DNA of 64,000 nucleotides from Akkermansiaceae bacterium (GTDB lineage: Bacteria; Verrucomicrobiota; Verrucomicrobiia; Verrucomicrobiales; Akkermansiaceae): contig CAIKDP010000385.1 in the NCBI GenBank assembly GCA_903826205.1, positions 1 through 64,000 of the forward strand. Reading direction: 5' to 3'. The notes beneath the pieces were generated by a model. The model searched no databases, was not told the origin of the DNA, and saw only the letters and a program-made list of their open reading frames with translations. Made by a program: the position numbers and the translations under genes. The first letter of the stretch is position 1, and every line of letters begins with the position of its first letter. Shown here piece after piece: positions 30,980 through 43,800 of the stretch.

Positions 30980-31972
30980 TCACATGCCACCTTGACCCCC
31001 GGGGCCTGAACCGCCGCCACAGAAAGGTGGCACCAACTCGGGGTGGGCCAGCAGGTAGGCCGCCCACTCTTCCAGACTCAGCCTGCCGTCTTTGTTGGCA
31101 TCAGTCGCGGCGAGGATTTCAGCGAGCGAGAGAATGCCATTGTTATTCGCATCCAATGGCTTGAGCCAAGCCGGCACCGGGCGGTCTGGGTCCGGCAAGG
31201 GCTGCACTTGCGGTGGTGGGTCTTGCTTGGTGCCATCGGTTGGGCAAGTGGGGCGCACCAACTCGGGATGGGCCGTCAGGTAGGCCGCCCACTCGTCGAG
31301 GGTCACCTTGCCATCCGTATTGGCGTCGGCGGCGGCGAGAATTTCGGTGAGTTGGAGAATGCCGTCGCTATTTGTGTCCAAGGGTTTGAGCCAAGCTGGC
31401 ACCGGGGCCCCTGGTAGAGGCAGTCGCGGCACTTGCGTGCGCACCGGCGGTTCCACCGGGGTCATCGCGACAAGGAACTCAGCCAAGCTGATCTTGCCAT
31501 CCAAATTCGTGTCCAGATGGGTGATCATCTCCGCGGCGTGACCGCCGATGTTCGGGATAGCTGCCACTTCGGTGGCGTCCAGGAAGCCGTCGGCGTTGGT
31601 GTCGAGTTCGTTGAAGCGCTTGGTCCGTTCCGCCAGGATGTCTGCGGCGATGGCATCGCGGGCGGCTTGTCTTTCCTCGTCCGAAACGACGCCATCTTTA
31701 TTGGTGTCCAATGGGTCGGTCATGCCGGGGCGGGGCTGCCGGGCCCCCCTGCGCGTCGCCCGTTCATAGGCCTGATGTTCCTCGGTGGAGAGTTGACCGT
31801 CGGGGACTCCATCCTTGCCGGTGACATCAAATTCTTTGGCGAGGCCGTTGAGTTCACCGGTGCCGAAGGCTTGGCGGTTGGGGCCGGTTGGGGTTTGGGC
31901 GTCGACTCTCGCGACGGCGGCGGCGCCGCACATCAGGGCTGCGGTGAGCAAAGTGGAGGTGGTTCTTTTCAT
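30980..31972 (-). CDS. Exported multi-EF-hand protein
   Basis: DTNKDGVVSDEE, DTNADGFLDATE, DTNLDGKISLAE, DTNSDGILQLTE, DANTDGKVTLDE, DANNNGILSLAE, DANKDGRLSLEE; signal peptide. Confidence 0.9.
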   Translation of the reverse strand: MKRTTSTLLTAALMCGAAAVARVDAQTPTGPNRQAFGTGELNGLAKEFDVTGKDGVPDGQLSTEEHQAYERATRRGARQPRPGMTDPLDTNKDGVVSDEERQAARDAIAADILAERTKRFNELDTNADGFLDATEVAAIPNIGGHAAEMITHLDTNLDGKISLAEFLVAMTPVEPPVRTQVPRLPLPGAPVPAWLKPLDTNSDGILQLTEILAAADANTDGKVTLDEWAAYLTAHPELVRPTCPTDGTKQDPPPQVQPLPDPDRPVPAWLKPLDANNNGILSLAEILAATDANKDGRLSLEEWAAYLLAHPELVPPFCGGGSGPGGQGGM

Positions 31973-32114
31973 GACGGTTTGGATGGGGGTTCTTGCGGGT
32001 GTGGCGAGTCGCCGGGAATCGACAACTCACAGTCACTGGGGTCTTAGACGCGGGTGACAGCCTTCCAGTTACATTTTTCTGCGCCCATTACAAAGGCCAG
32101 CGGTTGAGGCTGTC

Positions 32115-33221
32115 TCACGGTCTGACGACGGATCCTGTCATGGGTACGGGGATGCGCCTGGGGCCGAAAGGCGTGGCGAAGGCGCCGAAACGTCCGGCGA
32201 TCGGCGCGCCACAGCGGGGGCAGTTGCCCTGGGGAGTTAGATCGTAGTGGCTGATATCATACCAATTGCGCACGATGACGGGATGTCGGCAGCCGGGGCA
32301 ATGGGTGGTGCCGCCATCGGTGTCATGTACGTTGCCGGTGTAGACGTAGAACAGGCCGGCATCCAGAGCGAGGCGCCGCGCCTTTGTCAGGGTGGCTGGC
32401 GGGGTGGGTGGTACTCCCGCCATTTTCCACTCCGGGTGAAAGGCGGTGAAGTGCACGGGCACAGCGGGTCCCAGCTCGTGGGCGACCCAGGCGCTGAGGG
32501 CCTTGATTTCGGCATCCGAGTCGTTTTGACCGGGGATGAGGAGGTTGGTGATTTCCAGCCAACACCGGGTGTGGTGATGGACATAGACCAAGGTATCGAG
32601 CACTGGTTGCAGGTGGCCGCCGGTGAGTTTGAAATAGAAGTCTTCGCGGAAGCCCTTGAGGTCGATGTTGGCGGCGTCCATCTTGGCAAAGAATTCGTGA
32701 CACGGCGCGGGGTGGATGTAGCCGGCGGTGACGGCAACGGTTTGGATGCCCCGCGCGTGGCAGGCCGCGGCCGTGTCCAAGGCATATTCAAAAAACACGA
32801 CCGGGTCGTTGTAGGTGAACGCCACGCTCTGGCTGCCGTGGTTCAAGGCGGCTTGGGCAATGTCTTCTGGCGACGCTTCAGCCATGAGCCGGTGCAGGTC
32901 GCGCGATTTGGAAATATCCCAGTTCTGACAAAACTTGCAGGCCAGATTGCAACCGACAGTACCAAAGGACAACACGCTGGACCCCGGGTAATAATGGTTC
33001 AACGGCTTTTTCTCGATCGGGTCGATGCAGAAACCCGAGGAGAGGCCATAGGTGGTGAGCACCATTTGCCCGTCCGCCATCCCTCGCACGAAGCAGGCGC
33101 CGCGCTGGCCATCGTGCAATTTGCAGTTGCGCGGGCACAGGTCGCATTGCAGGCGCTCGTCGTCGAGGCGGTGCCAGTATGTGGCCGGGTGGCGTTCCCG
33201 TATGAGGATGGGTTCATTCAT
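32115..33221 (-). CDS. amrS: AmmeMemoRadiSam system radical SAM enzyme
   Basis: CDLCPRNCKLHDGQRGACFVRG; GCNLACKFCQNWDIS; NPVVFFEY-like region. Confidence 0.94.
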   Translation of the reverse strand: MNEPILIRERHPATYWHRLDDERLQCDLCPRNCKLHDGQRGACFVRGMADGQMVLTTYGLSSGFCIDPIEKKPLNHYYPGSSVLSFGTVGCNLACKFCQNWDISKSRDLHRLMAEASPEDIAQAALNHGSQSVAFTYNDPVVFFEYALDTAAACHARGIQTVAVTAGYIHPAPCHEFFAKMDAANIDLKGFREDFYFKLTGGHLQPVLDTLVYVHHHTRCWLEITNLLIPGQNDSDAEIKALSAWVAHELGPAVPVHFTAFHPEWKMAGVPPTPPATLTKARRLALDAGLFYVYTGNVHDTDGGTTHCPGCRHPVIVRNWYDISHYDLTPQGNCPRCGAPIAGRFGAFATPFGPRRIPVPMTGSVVRP

Positions 33222-33224
33222 GGC

Positions 33225-33770
33225 TCATTCCTTCCATTTTTCAACCGTATAGCGGTGCAGCCTGACCTCCGGTGACCAGAACGACTGCGGCAAACCGGCC
33301 TTGAGTTTGAGCTGTCCCAAAAACCGCTTAGGTTGCGGCAGTTGCTCCCACACCTGTGGCAGGAAGGTGCTGCGGTGATCGCCACACTCCAACACCACAC
33401 CATCAACTCCTGGATGCAACTGGACCAGCGCGTCGGCCTCGTCTCGGAATTGCATGACTTGCTGCGGAGATAGCAGTGATACCTCCACGCGCGTCGTGGC
33501 CAATTCCGTTAGAAGAAGCGGCGGAAAGCGCGGATCGCGGAAGGCCGCGGCCAGCGCGTTGTCGACCACATCCCGGACCAGCGGTCGATACGCCGTCAAC
33601 GAACCGATGCAGCCGCGCAGTTGGCCATGTTGGGTCAGCGTGACAAAGCTGGCCCCGGGCTTGCGCAGCCAATCCGGCTCGTCGAGCGCTCGGGTGGGTG
33701 CGCCCAAGTGCTGTGCGATGGCGTTGCGCGCAAGGGTGACCAGAACAGGGCCTTTTTCGACATCAGACAT
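33225..33770 (-). CDS. amrA: AmmeMemoRadiSam system protein A (AMMECR1)
   Basis: FVTLTQHGQLRGCIGSLTAYRPLVRDVVDNALAAAFRDPRF; FLPQVWEQLPQPKRFLGQLKLKAG. Confidence 0.94.
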   Translation of the reverse strand: MSDVEKGPVLVTLARNAIAQHLGAPTRALDEPDWLRKPGASFVTLTQHGQLRGCIGSLTAYRPLVRDVVDNALAAAFRDPRFPPLLLTELATTRVEVSLLSPQQVMQFRDEADALVQLHPGVDGVVLECGDHRSTFLPQVWEQLPQPKRFLGQLKLKAGLPQSFWSPEVRLHRYTVEKWKE

Positions 33771-34557
33771 GGGAGGGTTCGGTGAAGGCAAAGGCCCCAT
33801 AGCCCACCACTTGATCACGCGGTCCGGCGGTGTCACCGGAGTTGCGCAGGTCGAGCAGGTGTGCGGCGAGGCCGTGACGTTGGGCGGCGAGCATCAGGCC
33901 ATTGACGGCGGTGCCGCCGCAGGCCTGTTCATGGGACACCGGCGTTTGCAGATGCAGGATGGCGTCGGCGGTCAGGCGGTCCGCCTGCTTGGCACCGGGG
34001 TAGGGCAGGTAGTGCGACAAGTCGGAGCTGATGAGGAGCAACGTTTCCGCGCCGTCCCACAGGGTGTCGAGCACTTCCGCCACGGCCTCGGCGGACGCCT
34101 CGCCAACCACCAGTGGCAGGATTTTGAATTCAGTCAGCATGGTTTGCAGGAAGGGCAGTTGTACTTCCAGCGAGTGTTCCAAGGCGTGCGCCCGTTCGCT
34201 GATCGTTACTTGTGGCAGGTGGACGATTTGCCGGGTGGCGGCCAAGTCGATGGCCACCCGCCCCAGTGGGGTGTCAAACGCATCGGCATCCGGCAGTGCC
34301 AACCCGCGGAAGGCGACCCGATGGGCCGGACCTAACAAAATGACGCGGTGGATTTGCCGGGCCAACGGGGCGAGCAGTGCATAGGCACTGGCGGCCACGG
34401 GGCCCGAGTAGACGTAGCCGGCGTGCGGCGCGATCAGTGCTTTGGGGTGCAGTGCGCCGGGACTGGCCGCGGCCAGCAGGGCACGCACCTCATGCGCGAG
34501 TTGTTCACGATCGGCCGGGTAGAACATCCCGGCAACTGCGGCTGGGCGGGTTTTCAT
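33763..34557 (-). CDS. amrB: AmmeMemoRadiSam system protein B (Memo)
   Basis: RPAAVAGMFYPADREQL; LIAPHAGYVYSGPVAASAY; ISSDLSHYLPY. Confidence 0.94.
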   Translation of the reverse strand: MKTRPAAVAGMFYPADREQLAHEVRALLAAASPGALHPKALIAPHAGYVYSGPVAASAYALLAPLARQIHRVILLGPAHRVAFRGLALPDADAFDTPLGRVAIDLAATRQIVHLPQVTISERAHALEHSLEVQLPFLQTMLTEFKILPLVVGEASAEAVAEVLDTLWDGAETLLLISSDLSHYLPYPGAKQADRLTADAILHLQTPVSHEQACGGTAVNGLMLAAQRHGLAAHLLDLRNSGDTAGPRDQVVGYGAFAFTEPSHV

Positions 34558-34724
34558 GGGCCATCTCCCAGTGAGTAGGGTAGTGCCGATGCGGCGCGGG
34601 TCAAGGGGGAGTTGTGCGCGGCGGTGGGGGAGTACGGTAGAGGCGGCCTGTGACGGCCGAAAAGCCCATGTCGCGTCTCAGCCAGTGACGGGTGCGTTGA
34701 CGGGGGGGCTCACTCTTGCTCTTT

Positions 34725-34816
34725 GTAGGCGCGTTGGTGACAACGCGGCGGGGATAAGGGTACAGCTCGCCGGGCAAATCAGCCTTGATCCCCCGCATTC
34801 TAACGAATGCGCCTAC
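34725..34816. repeat. BIME-like pair of GTAG-headed hairpins (family 2)
   Basis: + GTAGG-CGCGTTG-GTGA-CAACGCG (34725-34747) and - GTAGG-CGCATTC-GTTA-GAATGCG (34794-34816). Confidence 0.8.
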
Positions 34817-37800
34817 GGGGGTGGCGAGCTGGTCACTTTGAGCCGCAGGAACGCCTGCGGGCCTGTACCCGCCGGCAGGTTGAAGACATGCTCGCCACCC
34901 GTGCCGGTGTCCGGTGCTTCGAGCCAACTTCCCGGCAACAAGGTCGTGCTCCACTCCGCGCCATAGGTGATGCCGGTGACGCCGGCAGGCTGGTTGAAGC
35001 GCACCACAAACCGTCCGCCGAGCCATTGCCCCTGAGGCAAGCGACCGTTCATTGTGGCATCCAGCCCGAACGCGTAAACGATAAGGTCGGAGTCGCCACT
35101 TTGATCCGAACCCAAGACCGCCATGCCTTGCAAGCCGCTTGCGTGCGGCGTGAAACTCACCGACGGCAAGCCGACCACCGCGAGATTATGCTGCGCCGCC
35201 GAGCCGCTGGCCAGTGCCATCCACCGCGCGCCGGTCGTAAGTCCGCTCATGTCCACCCTGACCGGCACCGTGCTCGGCGTCGTGCTGTTGTTGCCCAACT
35301 GGCCGCTGGCATTGTCGCCCCAGGCGGCCAGCGTGTCATTCGCGCAGAGCGCGAAACTGTGGCTGCCGCCAATGCCGATTTGTGTTAGGGTAGTGCCGGC
35401 GGTGATTGCCGCCATGTCGATGGCCAGCGGGACATTGCTTTGGGTGATGCCGGTCACGCCTAACTGGCCGGTCTTGTTCCACCCCCAGGCCGTCAGCGTG
35501 CCATCGGCGCACAAGGCCAGGCTGTGCGCACCGCTGGCACGGACGGTTGTCACCTGTCTGCCCGCCAATGCACCGAATGCCCCGATCCCCACCGGCACCT
35601 TGCTGGAGGTCGTGCTGTTGTTGCCGAGTTGGCCGCGGTTGTTGTAGCCCCATGCTAACAAGGTGCCGTCGGTGCAGAGCGCCAGCGTGTGGTATTGGCC
35701 GGCAGATAGAGCAGCGATTTGTTTGCCGGCGAGCGCGCCGGACATATTCACTGCCACCGGCACCAGGCGGCCCGTGCTTGTCCCGTCGCCCAGCTCACCG
35801 TCATCATTGAAGCCCCAGCCAACCAGCGTGCCATCCGCACACAATGCGAAACTGTGATAGGCCCCGGCCGCCACCGTCACCACTTGCTTGCCGGCCAGCG
35901 CCCCGGTCGGTGCCACCAACACCGGCACCCGTCGCGTCGCCGTGTCGCCGGTGCCCAACTGGCCGTAGTTGTTATAGCCCCAGGCCACCACGCTGCCATC
36001 CGCGCACAGCGCCAGGTTGTGGAACGGACCGGCGGCAATGGCGATCACTGTCTTGCCTGCCAGCGCGCCGCTGCGATCCACCGCCACCGGCACGTTGCTG
36101 GGCGCGGAACCATTGTTGCCTAACTGCCCATACACATTGTAGCCCCAGGCCGCCAGCGTCCCGTCCGAGCACAGGGCCAGGCTGTGGAGATACCCCTCGG
36201 CCACGGCGGTGAACGTCCTGCCTGCCAGCACGCCCGTGGCATCGGCCGGAGTCGGTAGCAGGCGGCGGGTGGTGGAATTGTCTCCTAACTGACCGTAACT
36301 GTTGGACCCCCAGCCCACCACCTGGGTGGCCGCCCATTGCAGCACCAAATCATTGCCACTACCGCCATAGTAGTTGACCACAAAGTCATAAGTGGCACCA
36401 TTGAATGTCAGCCCGATCCGCTGGCCCTGCGCCAGGTTGGAAAACGCGCCGTGAATGAACCCGAGTCCCGTGTTGTTGACCATGGTTAGAATCGTGCCGG
36501 GGGTCGGCGCATAGTTAAGCCTCACATTCACCGGATAGCCGCCCGCGTCGAAGCCATTGGCCGTTACCGGCACATCACTGGCGGAGTTGAACACAAAGCT
36601 CTCCGGAAGCCGCGTCACCGTGATGACATAACTCATGGTGTCGATGCCGTCTTCCGCCGTGACCAAGACGGTGATGGTGTTATTGCCCACTGCCAGGGGA
36701 ATCGTCCCGCTGGCCGCGCCGCTGGTGACCGCTACGCCGTTGACTTGCACCGCCGCCGCCCGATGCTCGGTGGTGGGCGTTACCGTCAAGCTGTTAGTGG
36801 AGTACGGGACGGTGGCGATATAACTTGTAACGGAGGTCTTAAACCCCGGCAACATTGTCCCGGCGCTCAGGCCAAGGCCTGCCAGTCTCGGGTTATTGCT
36901 GAGGGCGATGAATGCGCGCAGGACCCCATCGGTGCCGGCGGCCAGCAGGTAGCTGTTGGAATAACTCAGCGGGCCGCCGGCGTTGAGCGTTTGCAGCAGG
37001 TGTCCGTCCGCCAGATCAAAGATCCAGGTGGTCAGCGTGTTGGAGATGGCCAGCCGGTCATTGAAGACGATCGGCTGGCTTAGCAAGGTGCCCGTCGCAT
37101 CTGTCTGATAGACCAGGCCCGGTGCGCCGTCCCGCAACGAGAAGCTGTGCACGGCGTTGCCTTGAATGGCAAAGGCCATTCCATAGCCGATGGCGAAGCT
37201 GCCGCTGAAGGCCCCGGGCTTCTGCCAGCGGATCAAACGCGACGGCAGATCGATGCAGATTGCCGCGGCGTTGTTGAAGACCATGGCGCTGTCGCCCGTC
37301 ACGGCAACAACGGTGTTGGCACTCCAGCCATTCCAATCCCAAGTGGTGGCCACCGACCACAGCGTGGCACCTGTCAGCGGACTGTGCTCTTTGAAAGACT
37401 CACCGACGCAGGTGTACAGGTGACCATTCGCAAGCGTCGGGCACCAGCCATCGTATTGCTCCAGGCGCTGGTTAAAGCGCCTGCTGCCATCGAAGTTGAA
37501 GCCATACATGCCGCCATAAGTCCCACCCTCGACAAATATCCCCTGCGCGGTGACAGCCGGGGCTTGATATTCTTCCCATTGGGCGGCAACCGGAGACTTC
37601 CAAAGCTGCTCCCCGGTGTCGCCGTTGAGGCAGAACAGGAATGAATCGTTTTCATTGTTCACCCGTTGGAAGTAAATCCGCCCGTCGTACACCGAGGGCG
37701 GATTGCTCGAGTAACTCGACGGGAACGGAAACGACCACACCGGAGTGCCTGTCGTGAGGTCTAACGCCGTCACTTCATTGCCTGCATCCCAACTTGCGCC

Positions 37801-40800
37801 CGGCACTATGAAGGCCCGCCCATTGGCAATGGCCGCACGATTCAGCGAACGTCCGCTCTTGACCGTCTGCGTCCATGCCGGAACCAATGAATAGCCATCC
37901 AGCGCGGCAGGGTGGCGCCCGTTGTGGGCTGGCGAACCGCCGAACGTTGGCCAATCCCCGGCGTAACGGCTGGCGGCAGCCACCGTGACGATGGCGTCCG
38001 CGGAGACCACCTCACCGACCACGTTGGTGACGCGGGCCTGATAGTGCCCGGCGTCGCTTAGGGCGATGTCATCAAACGCCAGTGATGAGCGGGTGGCGCC
38101 GCTGATGGGTTGGTCGTCATGAAACCATTGCCACCGGAACGGGCCGATGCCTTCCACCGCCGCCTGCAGGATCAATTCCCGGCCTTCGGAGGTGTCCCCA
38201 CCGAGCGGTTGCAATGTTAGAGAGGGCAGATCGGTGGCGGCCAGCACGGTGAGGCGGCAGGCATGATAGGACTGGGCACCGGCGCTGTCGCGGACCCGCA
38301 GTTGCACATCGCAGGCATCGCCGGGATTTCCCGCCGGCGTGCCTGATAGAACGGCATTGCCGTCGCCGCCATCGGCCAATTTGAGCCAGGCCGGGCCTTG
38401 CAGCAATTCCATCACCAGACCGGTGTTGCCGTCACCATCCTCGGCGTGGATGGCGGTGGCGAAGGCCCGGCCTGAAACGACCTGCGAGGGAATGTTCGCG
38501 AGGAAGCGCGGCGTCTGGTTGGCGGCGGGCTCCACCCGGAACAACCACGCCGGTTGCGCGCTGCCGCCGGCGGCCAGCAGCCAACCGTCACGCACGGCCA
38601 GCGCGCAGCCAAACGAACCGAAGCCTGAACTAACAAGACTGACCGCGGGAGTGAGCGCAGGACCCGCGACCCAGGCGGTGCCGGAGCGGCGGAAACTGAA
38701 CACCGCGCCACTGCTGCCGAGCGTGCAGGTGGCGGCGGAATCCCCGATAAACAACTGGTCACCTAACAACGCAAGCGCGCAGCCGAAGGAGGTTGAACTG
38801 CCGGCAACGGCGCTGCGGTTGATTGATGCGGACTGGGCCCACTGGCCGGCAGCATTTTTCGTATAGATTTCCACCGCGCCTGAATCGCTGATGGTGGCCA
38901 GGGTGTTGCCCGCCAGCGCCAGCGCCTTGCCCGAGACGCCGGCGGAGGTGGCCCCGGCAATCGGGATCTTCTGCGTTTGCGTCCACAGGCCGGTGGTGGT
39001 GGAGCGGCTGAAGGCATAGATGCATCCCACCCGGATGAGGGACGGACCCCGACCCGGCGCGGCGATGACCGCTTGATTGCCCTCCATGGCAATCGCGTAG
39101 CCGAACCCGTCGCCAATTGATCCGTCGGCCGCGCTGAACGTCTGTGTCAGCACCGAGGCTGGTTCGGTGATGTATGCCCCCACTCTGCCAATCTTGCTGG
39201 AAGCATAGCCGGTTCCAGCGAGCATCAGATTGCCTGACGCGCTTAGACCGGTGCCATACGCCTCGCCGGCCACCGGTGTCGCGAGGGTGAGCGGCCCGCC
39301 GCTTTCCCAATAGCCGGCCTCCAGCGGCCGGTAAACATGGACGGCGCCGCCATCCGTGACCGGAGTGTCATAACCAAAGGCCCCGACGGCGGATTTGCCG
39401 GTGTCCAGCGCCACGGCGGTGGCGGAATTGGGCAGTTCGGTTAGCGTGCGTGACAACTTGACATCGCTGGTGGTGGGATTGAAATCGTAGAGCAGCGCTG
39501 AATAGCTGCTGCCAACTAACAGATTACGGTCGGAAATGGCGACGCCCTGCCCTGCGCTCCCGGTGCCGACCATGGGCAATGCCGGACCCGTCAAGAATTG
39601 GATCCCGAACGATTGCACGTTGCCCTTGGTGGTGCCGCCGCCACCAGTCACCGCATCGACCCGCCAAGTGTACAATTTCCCGGCCGCCAGCGGCGCGGGC
39701 AGATCATAGTAAGTGTTGGAAACCGTCGCCACAGGCGTCGTCATGGCCAGCAAGGCCGCCGCATCCGCCGCAATGAATACCCGATAGGCGGTGGCCCCCG
39801 CCACCGGCGACCAGGTGAGGCGGGGCGGGCTGTCCGCCAGCGTCTGGCCGGGACGCGGCCACGGGCCGGGTAAATCCGTTAGACCGGCTAGCGGGGTGGA
39901 GACCAGCGTCTTGGTGGTGGCATTGAAACGCACCAGATAGGCGTCGTTGGCCGAGACCGCGGCAATGGAACTGGAAAACGGCAGGGTGGCGGCCTGGCTG
40001 CCGCTGTCGCTCCACCACATCTGGTCCGCTCCGATCGCCAGATCCCCGCTGCGGTTGGTGGCATGGATTTCGGCCGGCATCCGGGCGAGCGCGTGCAAAT
40101 CGTCGGCAGCGAAGGAATATCCCTGCCAGAACAAGCGCGTGCCGTCGCCACTGAGCAAGAGGCTGTAGCTGCCATAGGCGAGTATGGGGCCGGCGGCCAC
40201 CGATTCGAAGGTGTCGCCGGAAATATCGCATTTGAGAATCCTGGCGCCGGAGCTGTTAGCGTCACAGTGATAGTAATACTTGCCGGAGGGGTCGATTTCG
40301 CAGTCACCTGCGCGGACTGAGCCAAGGGTCGCGAGCTTGACCCCGGTGGCGGCATCGTAGAGGTCGGCGGTGACCCATTGGTTCCATCCTTCGGATAGGA
40401 TCCGGCCGGTGGACGTGGCTTCCAGCCTGTTGGCGTCCGCTACCAGCATCAGCGGCGGCAGTTCGGTCCACTTGGCCAGATCAATCACGCAGGTGCCGGT
40501 GTGCTGCCAGTTTGTCATGTTAGGGACATAGAGGCGTTCGTGGACCGGATCGAGATCCGCGTCCGTGGGGCCGGTGCCGACGGGCAGGGAGCGCAGCATG
40601 GTGCCGGTGGCGGCGTCGATTTCCACCACCCGCGCGAAGGCTTCGCCGCTGGCGGCGCGGTTGATGCCGTAAACAACCGGGCGGGTGGGATGGGCCACAA
40701 GCTGGGTGATGTCGATGTCCACGATGCGGAACGTCACCGGCAGGTCGAACGCCGCGGCGCCGGACACCACGCGCAGCACTGTCTGATAGGGACCGGTCGC

Positions 40801-43800
40801 CAGCGATCCCGGATCGAAGCGCAGCCGCAACGGCTGCGGGGTGGTGCCGGAGGCGGCCACCGGCGTGAGCCATGAGGGCAGCGAAGCGGCCGAGACCGAC
40901 CACGGTTGGGATGTTGTCAGGGTTGTGGTGATGGGAAAATCCAGCGTGGCCACCGCCATGCCCTTGATGATGACATGGTTGATAGAGGGGGCCATTTCGA
41001 TCGGTGCGATGCGGAACGACCACACTTTGCCCGGCCGCATGCCCATGGCGTAAACGGTGTCAACCCGCCAGTAATACACCGTGTCTAACATAAGATTCGG
41101 CTGTGTGCCGGTCCACGCCGGGGTCGGGCTGCTGCCCAGATATTCGGGACTGGTTTCGGTGGCACTAGAGACCGCATCGCGGTTGCTGCCAAAGAACACG
41201 CGGAAAGTGCTGGCCAGCGGTTCATGGCTCCAGGCGAGCGGTTGATGGGTGCCCACCACCGAGCTGCCATCGGCGATCGACGGCGTGAGATCCTGCGGCG
41301 GTGAAGCGACCAGTGCCAGCGAGCCGCCGCACAATTTCACGAACCGTTCCTTGGCTGTTAGATTGGTTGTATTCACCAGCACCGGCAGATTGCTTTGGAT
41401 GGTGCTGTTGTTGCCGAGTTGGCCGCTGTTGTTAGTCCCCCAGGCGGCCAGCGTGCCATCGGAGCAGAGCGCGTAACTGTTGGTGGCGGTCGCGGCGAGG
41501 GCGGTCACCGTTTTGTTGGCAAGGACGCCGCTGCGGATGACCGCAACCGGCACGTTGCTGTCGGTCGTGGAATTGTTGCCGAGTTGGCCGTAAGAGTTGA
41601 AACCCCAAGCGGCCAGGGTGCCATCGGAGCAGAGCGCCAGGCTGTGGCCGCCGGTGGCGATTGCGACGATGGTCTTGCCTGCCAGAACGCCACTTTGATC
41701 CACCGCCACCGGCAGCGACGAATGGGTGGTGCTGCCGTTGCCCAACTGGCCGTTGCCATTTAGTCCCCAGGCGGCCAGTGTGCCGTCCTCGCAAAGGGCC
41801 AGGCAACTGCCGCTGCCGGCGGCGATCGCGGTTACGCGTTTGCCATTGAGCACACCACTTGTATTCAGCGCGACCGGCACTGTGGAGGATGTGTTGGTGC
41901 CATTGCCGTGCTGGCCGTATTCATTCAACCCCCATGCAACCAGCAAGCCATCCGCGCAAAGAGCCAGATTGTTGCCATTTCCGGCGGCCACCGCAACGAC
42001 CTGCCGGTCTTTCAAAATCCCCGTGCGATCCACGGCGACCGGAGCATAGGTGTTGTAGCCGCTCCATTGACCGTAGCCCCACGTGGCCAGGGTGCCGTCG
42101 GCGCAAAGCGCAAGCGAATGGTGAGTGCCCGCGGCGATCCCGGTGACCGATTTGCCGGCCAGGACTCCGCTCTGGTCGACCGTGAGCGGCACCACGCTGT
42201 ATGAGGACATTTGGGTGTCGCCCAATTGACCGTAGCCGTTGTTGCCCCATGCTGCCAGCGTGCCGTCCTGGCACCGGGCAAGGGCATGGCTCAACCCGCT
42301 GGTGGCGCTAACAATCATCTTGTTGGCAAGGGCCCCGCTCACGTCAACCGGTACCGGCACCAAGGCACCGCTGGTGGTGCCATTGCCCAGTTGTCCGGAT
42401 GAATTGTCACCCCACGCCAACAGTCGCGTGTTTGCCCAGTGCAATACCAGATCGTTGCCAGTGCCGCCAAAGTAGTCGGCCACGAAAACATAGGTGGTGC
42501 CGGCGTAAGGGATCCCTACCGCCTGGCCCTGGGTCAGGTTGGTGAACCGGCCTTGGATCGCATTTGTCCCGGTGTTGTTGATTGCGGTGAAATCGGCCCC
42601 CGGCGCCGGAGCGAAGGTCAACGCGAACTCGGCCGCAACGCCCGTGGCCAGAAAAGCGTCCGCCGTCACCGGCACCGTGGTGGTGGAACTGAACGTGAAG
42701 GTTTGCGGCAGGCGGGTGACCATCATTGTGTAGGTCATCGTGTTGATGCCATCGGCGGCGGCGGTCACGACGCTGACCGGGTTGTTGCCCACCGCGAGCG
42801 GGAGCGGGGCGCTGGCGGACCCGGACGCGACGCTGTTGCCGTTGACCTTGATCATGGTGGTGGCGATTTCGGCCTGCGGGGTTACTGTTAGACTGGTGCT
42901 GGCAAAGGGCACCGTGGCGATGTAGGCGACGGTGCTCGGGTTGAACACCGGTGCCAGCGTGCCGGCGCCGGGAGTCAGCGCCGCGAGTCTGGACAGACTG
43001 GTGGTGGTGAAGGTCATGTCCGGTCCCCGCGAGTCCCCGCCGGCATTGGTCGCCACCACCCGGAAATGATAGGTGGCACCGGCGGTTAGATTGGTGGGAT
43101 TGAGGGCCACCGTGGTGGTGGTCGTGTCGCTGAGAGAAGCGGGTGTGGCGGCAACTGTTAGGCCGTAGGCCTCGGTTGGCCCATATTCAAAGGTCACGGC
43201 AGTGATGGAGCCTTTGGCATTCACCTGGCCATTGAAGATGGCCCCGGTGTCGGTGATGGCGGTGGCCGCCAGGGTGGTGGCCACCGGCGGGGGCGGCCTG
43301 GCTGACAGGGCGAGGTTGTGGCTGCTGCCACAGGACACGGTGGCAAGCCGTTCCCCACCGGCGAGCATGGGGCTGCTCACCAAGGTCGGAAGGGTGGAGT
43401 TGGCGCTGCTGCCATTGCCCAACTGGCCGCTCGTGTTGTAGCCCCAGTCTGCGGTCGTACCAGTCGCGCAGTGTGCGGCACTGTGGTACTGGCCCCCGCC
43501 AATCGCCGTGATCGTCTGGCCGGTCAGTACTCCGGACTTGTTCACCAGCACCGGCACCTTGGCAGTGGTGGTGACGCCGTTGCCCAACTGGCCGTAGGTG
43601 TTGAATCCCCAGGTGGCCAGGGTGCCATCCGCGCACAGCGCGATGCTGTGGTAGTATCCGGTGGCGATAGCCGTGACGGACTTGCCGGCAAGCACGCCGC
43701 TCAGGTCCACCGACACGGGCGCACTGGCGCTGGTCGTCGTGTTGTTGCCTAACTGGCCGTTGGAATTATAACCCCAGCCCGCCAGCGTGCCGTCGGCGCA

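Noticed and set aside
32247-33275. 342-aa plus-strand ORF opposite amrS
   Set aside because: Shadow ORF; amrS has the radical SAM CxxxCxxC motif and operon context.
34725-34816. CRISPR-like repeat interpretation of the hairpins
   Set aside because: Only two inverted, non-identical hairpins with no regular spacers; matches REP/BIME form instead.
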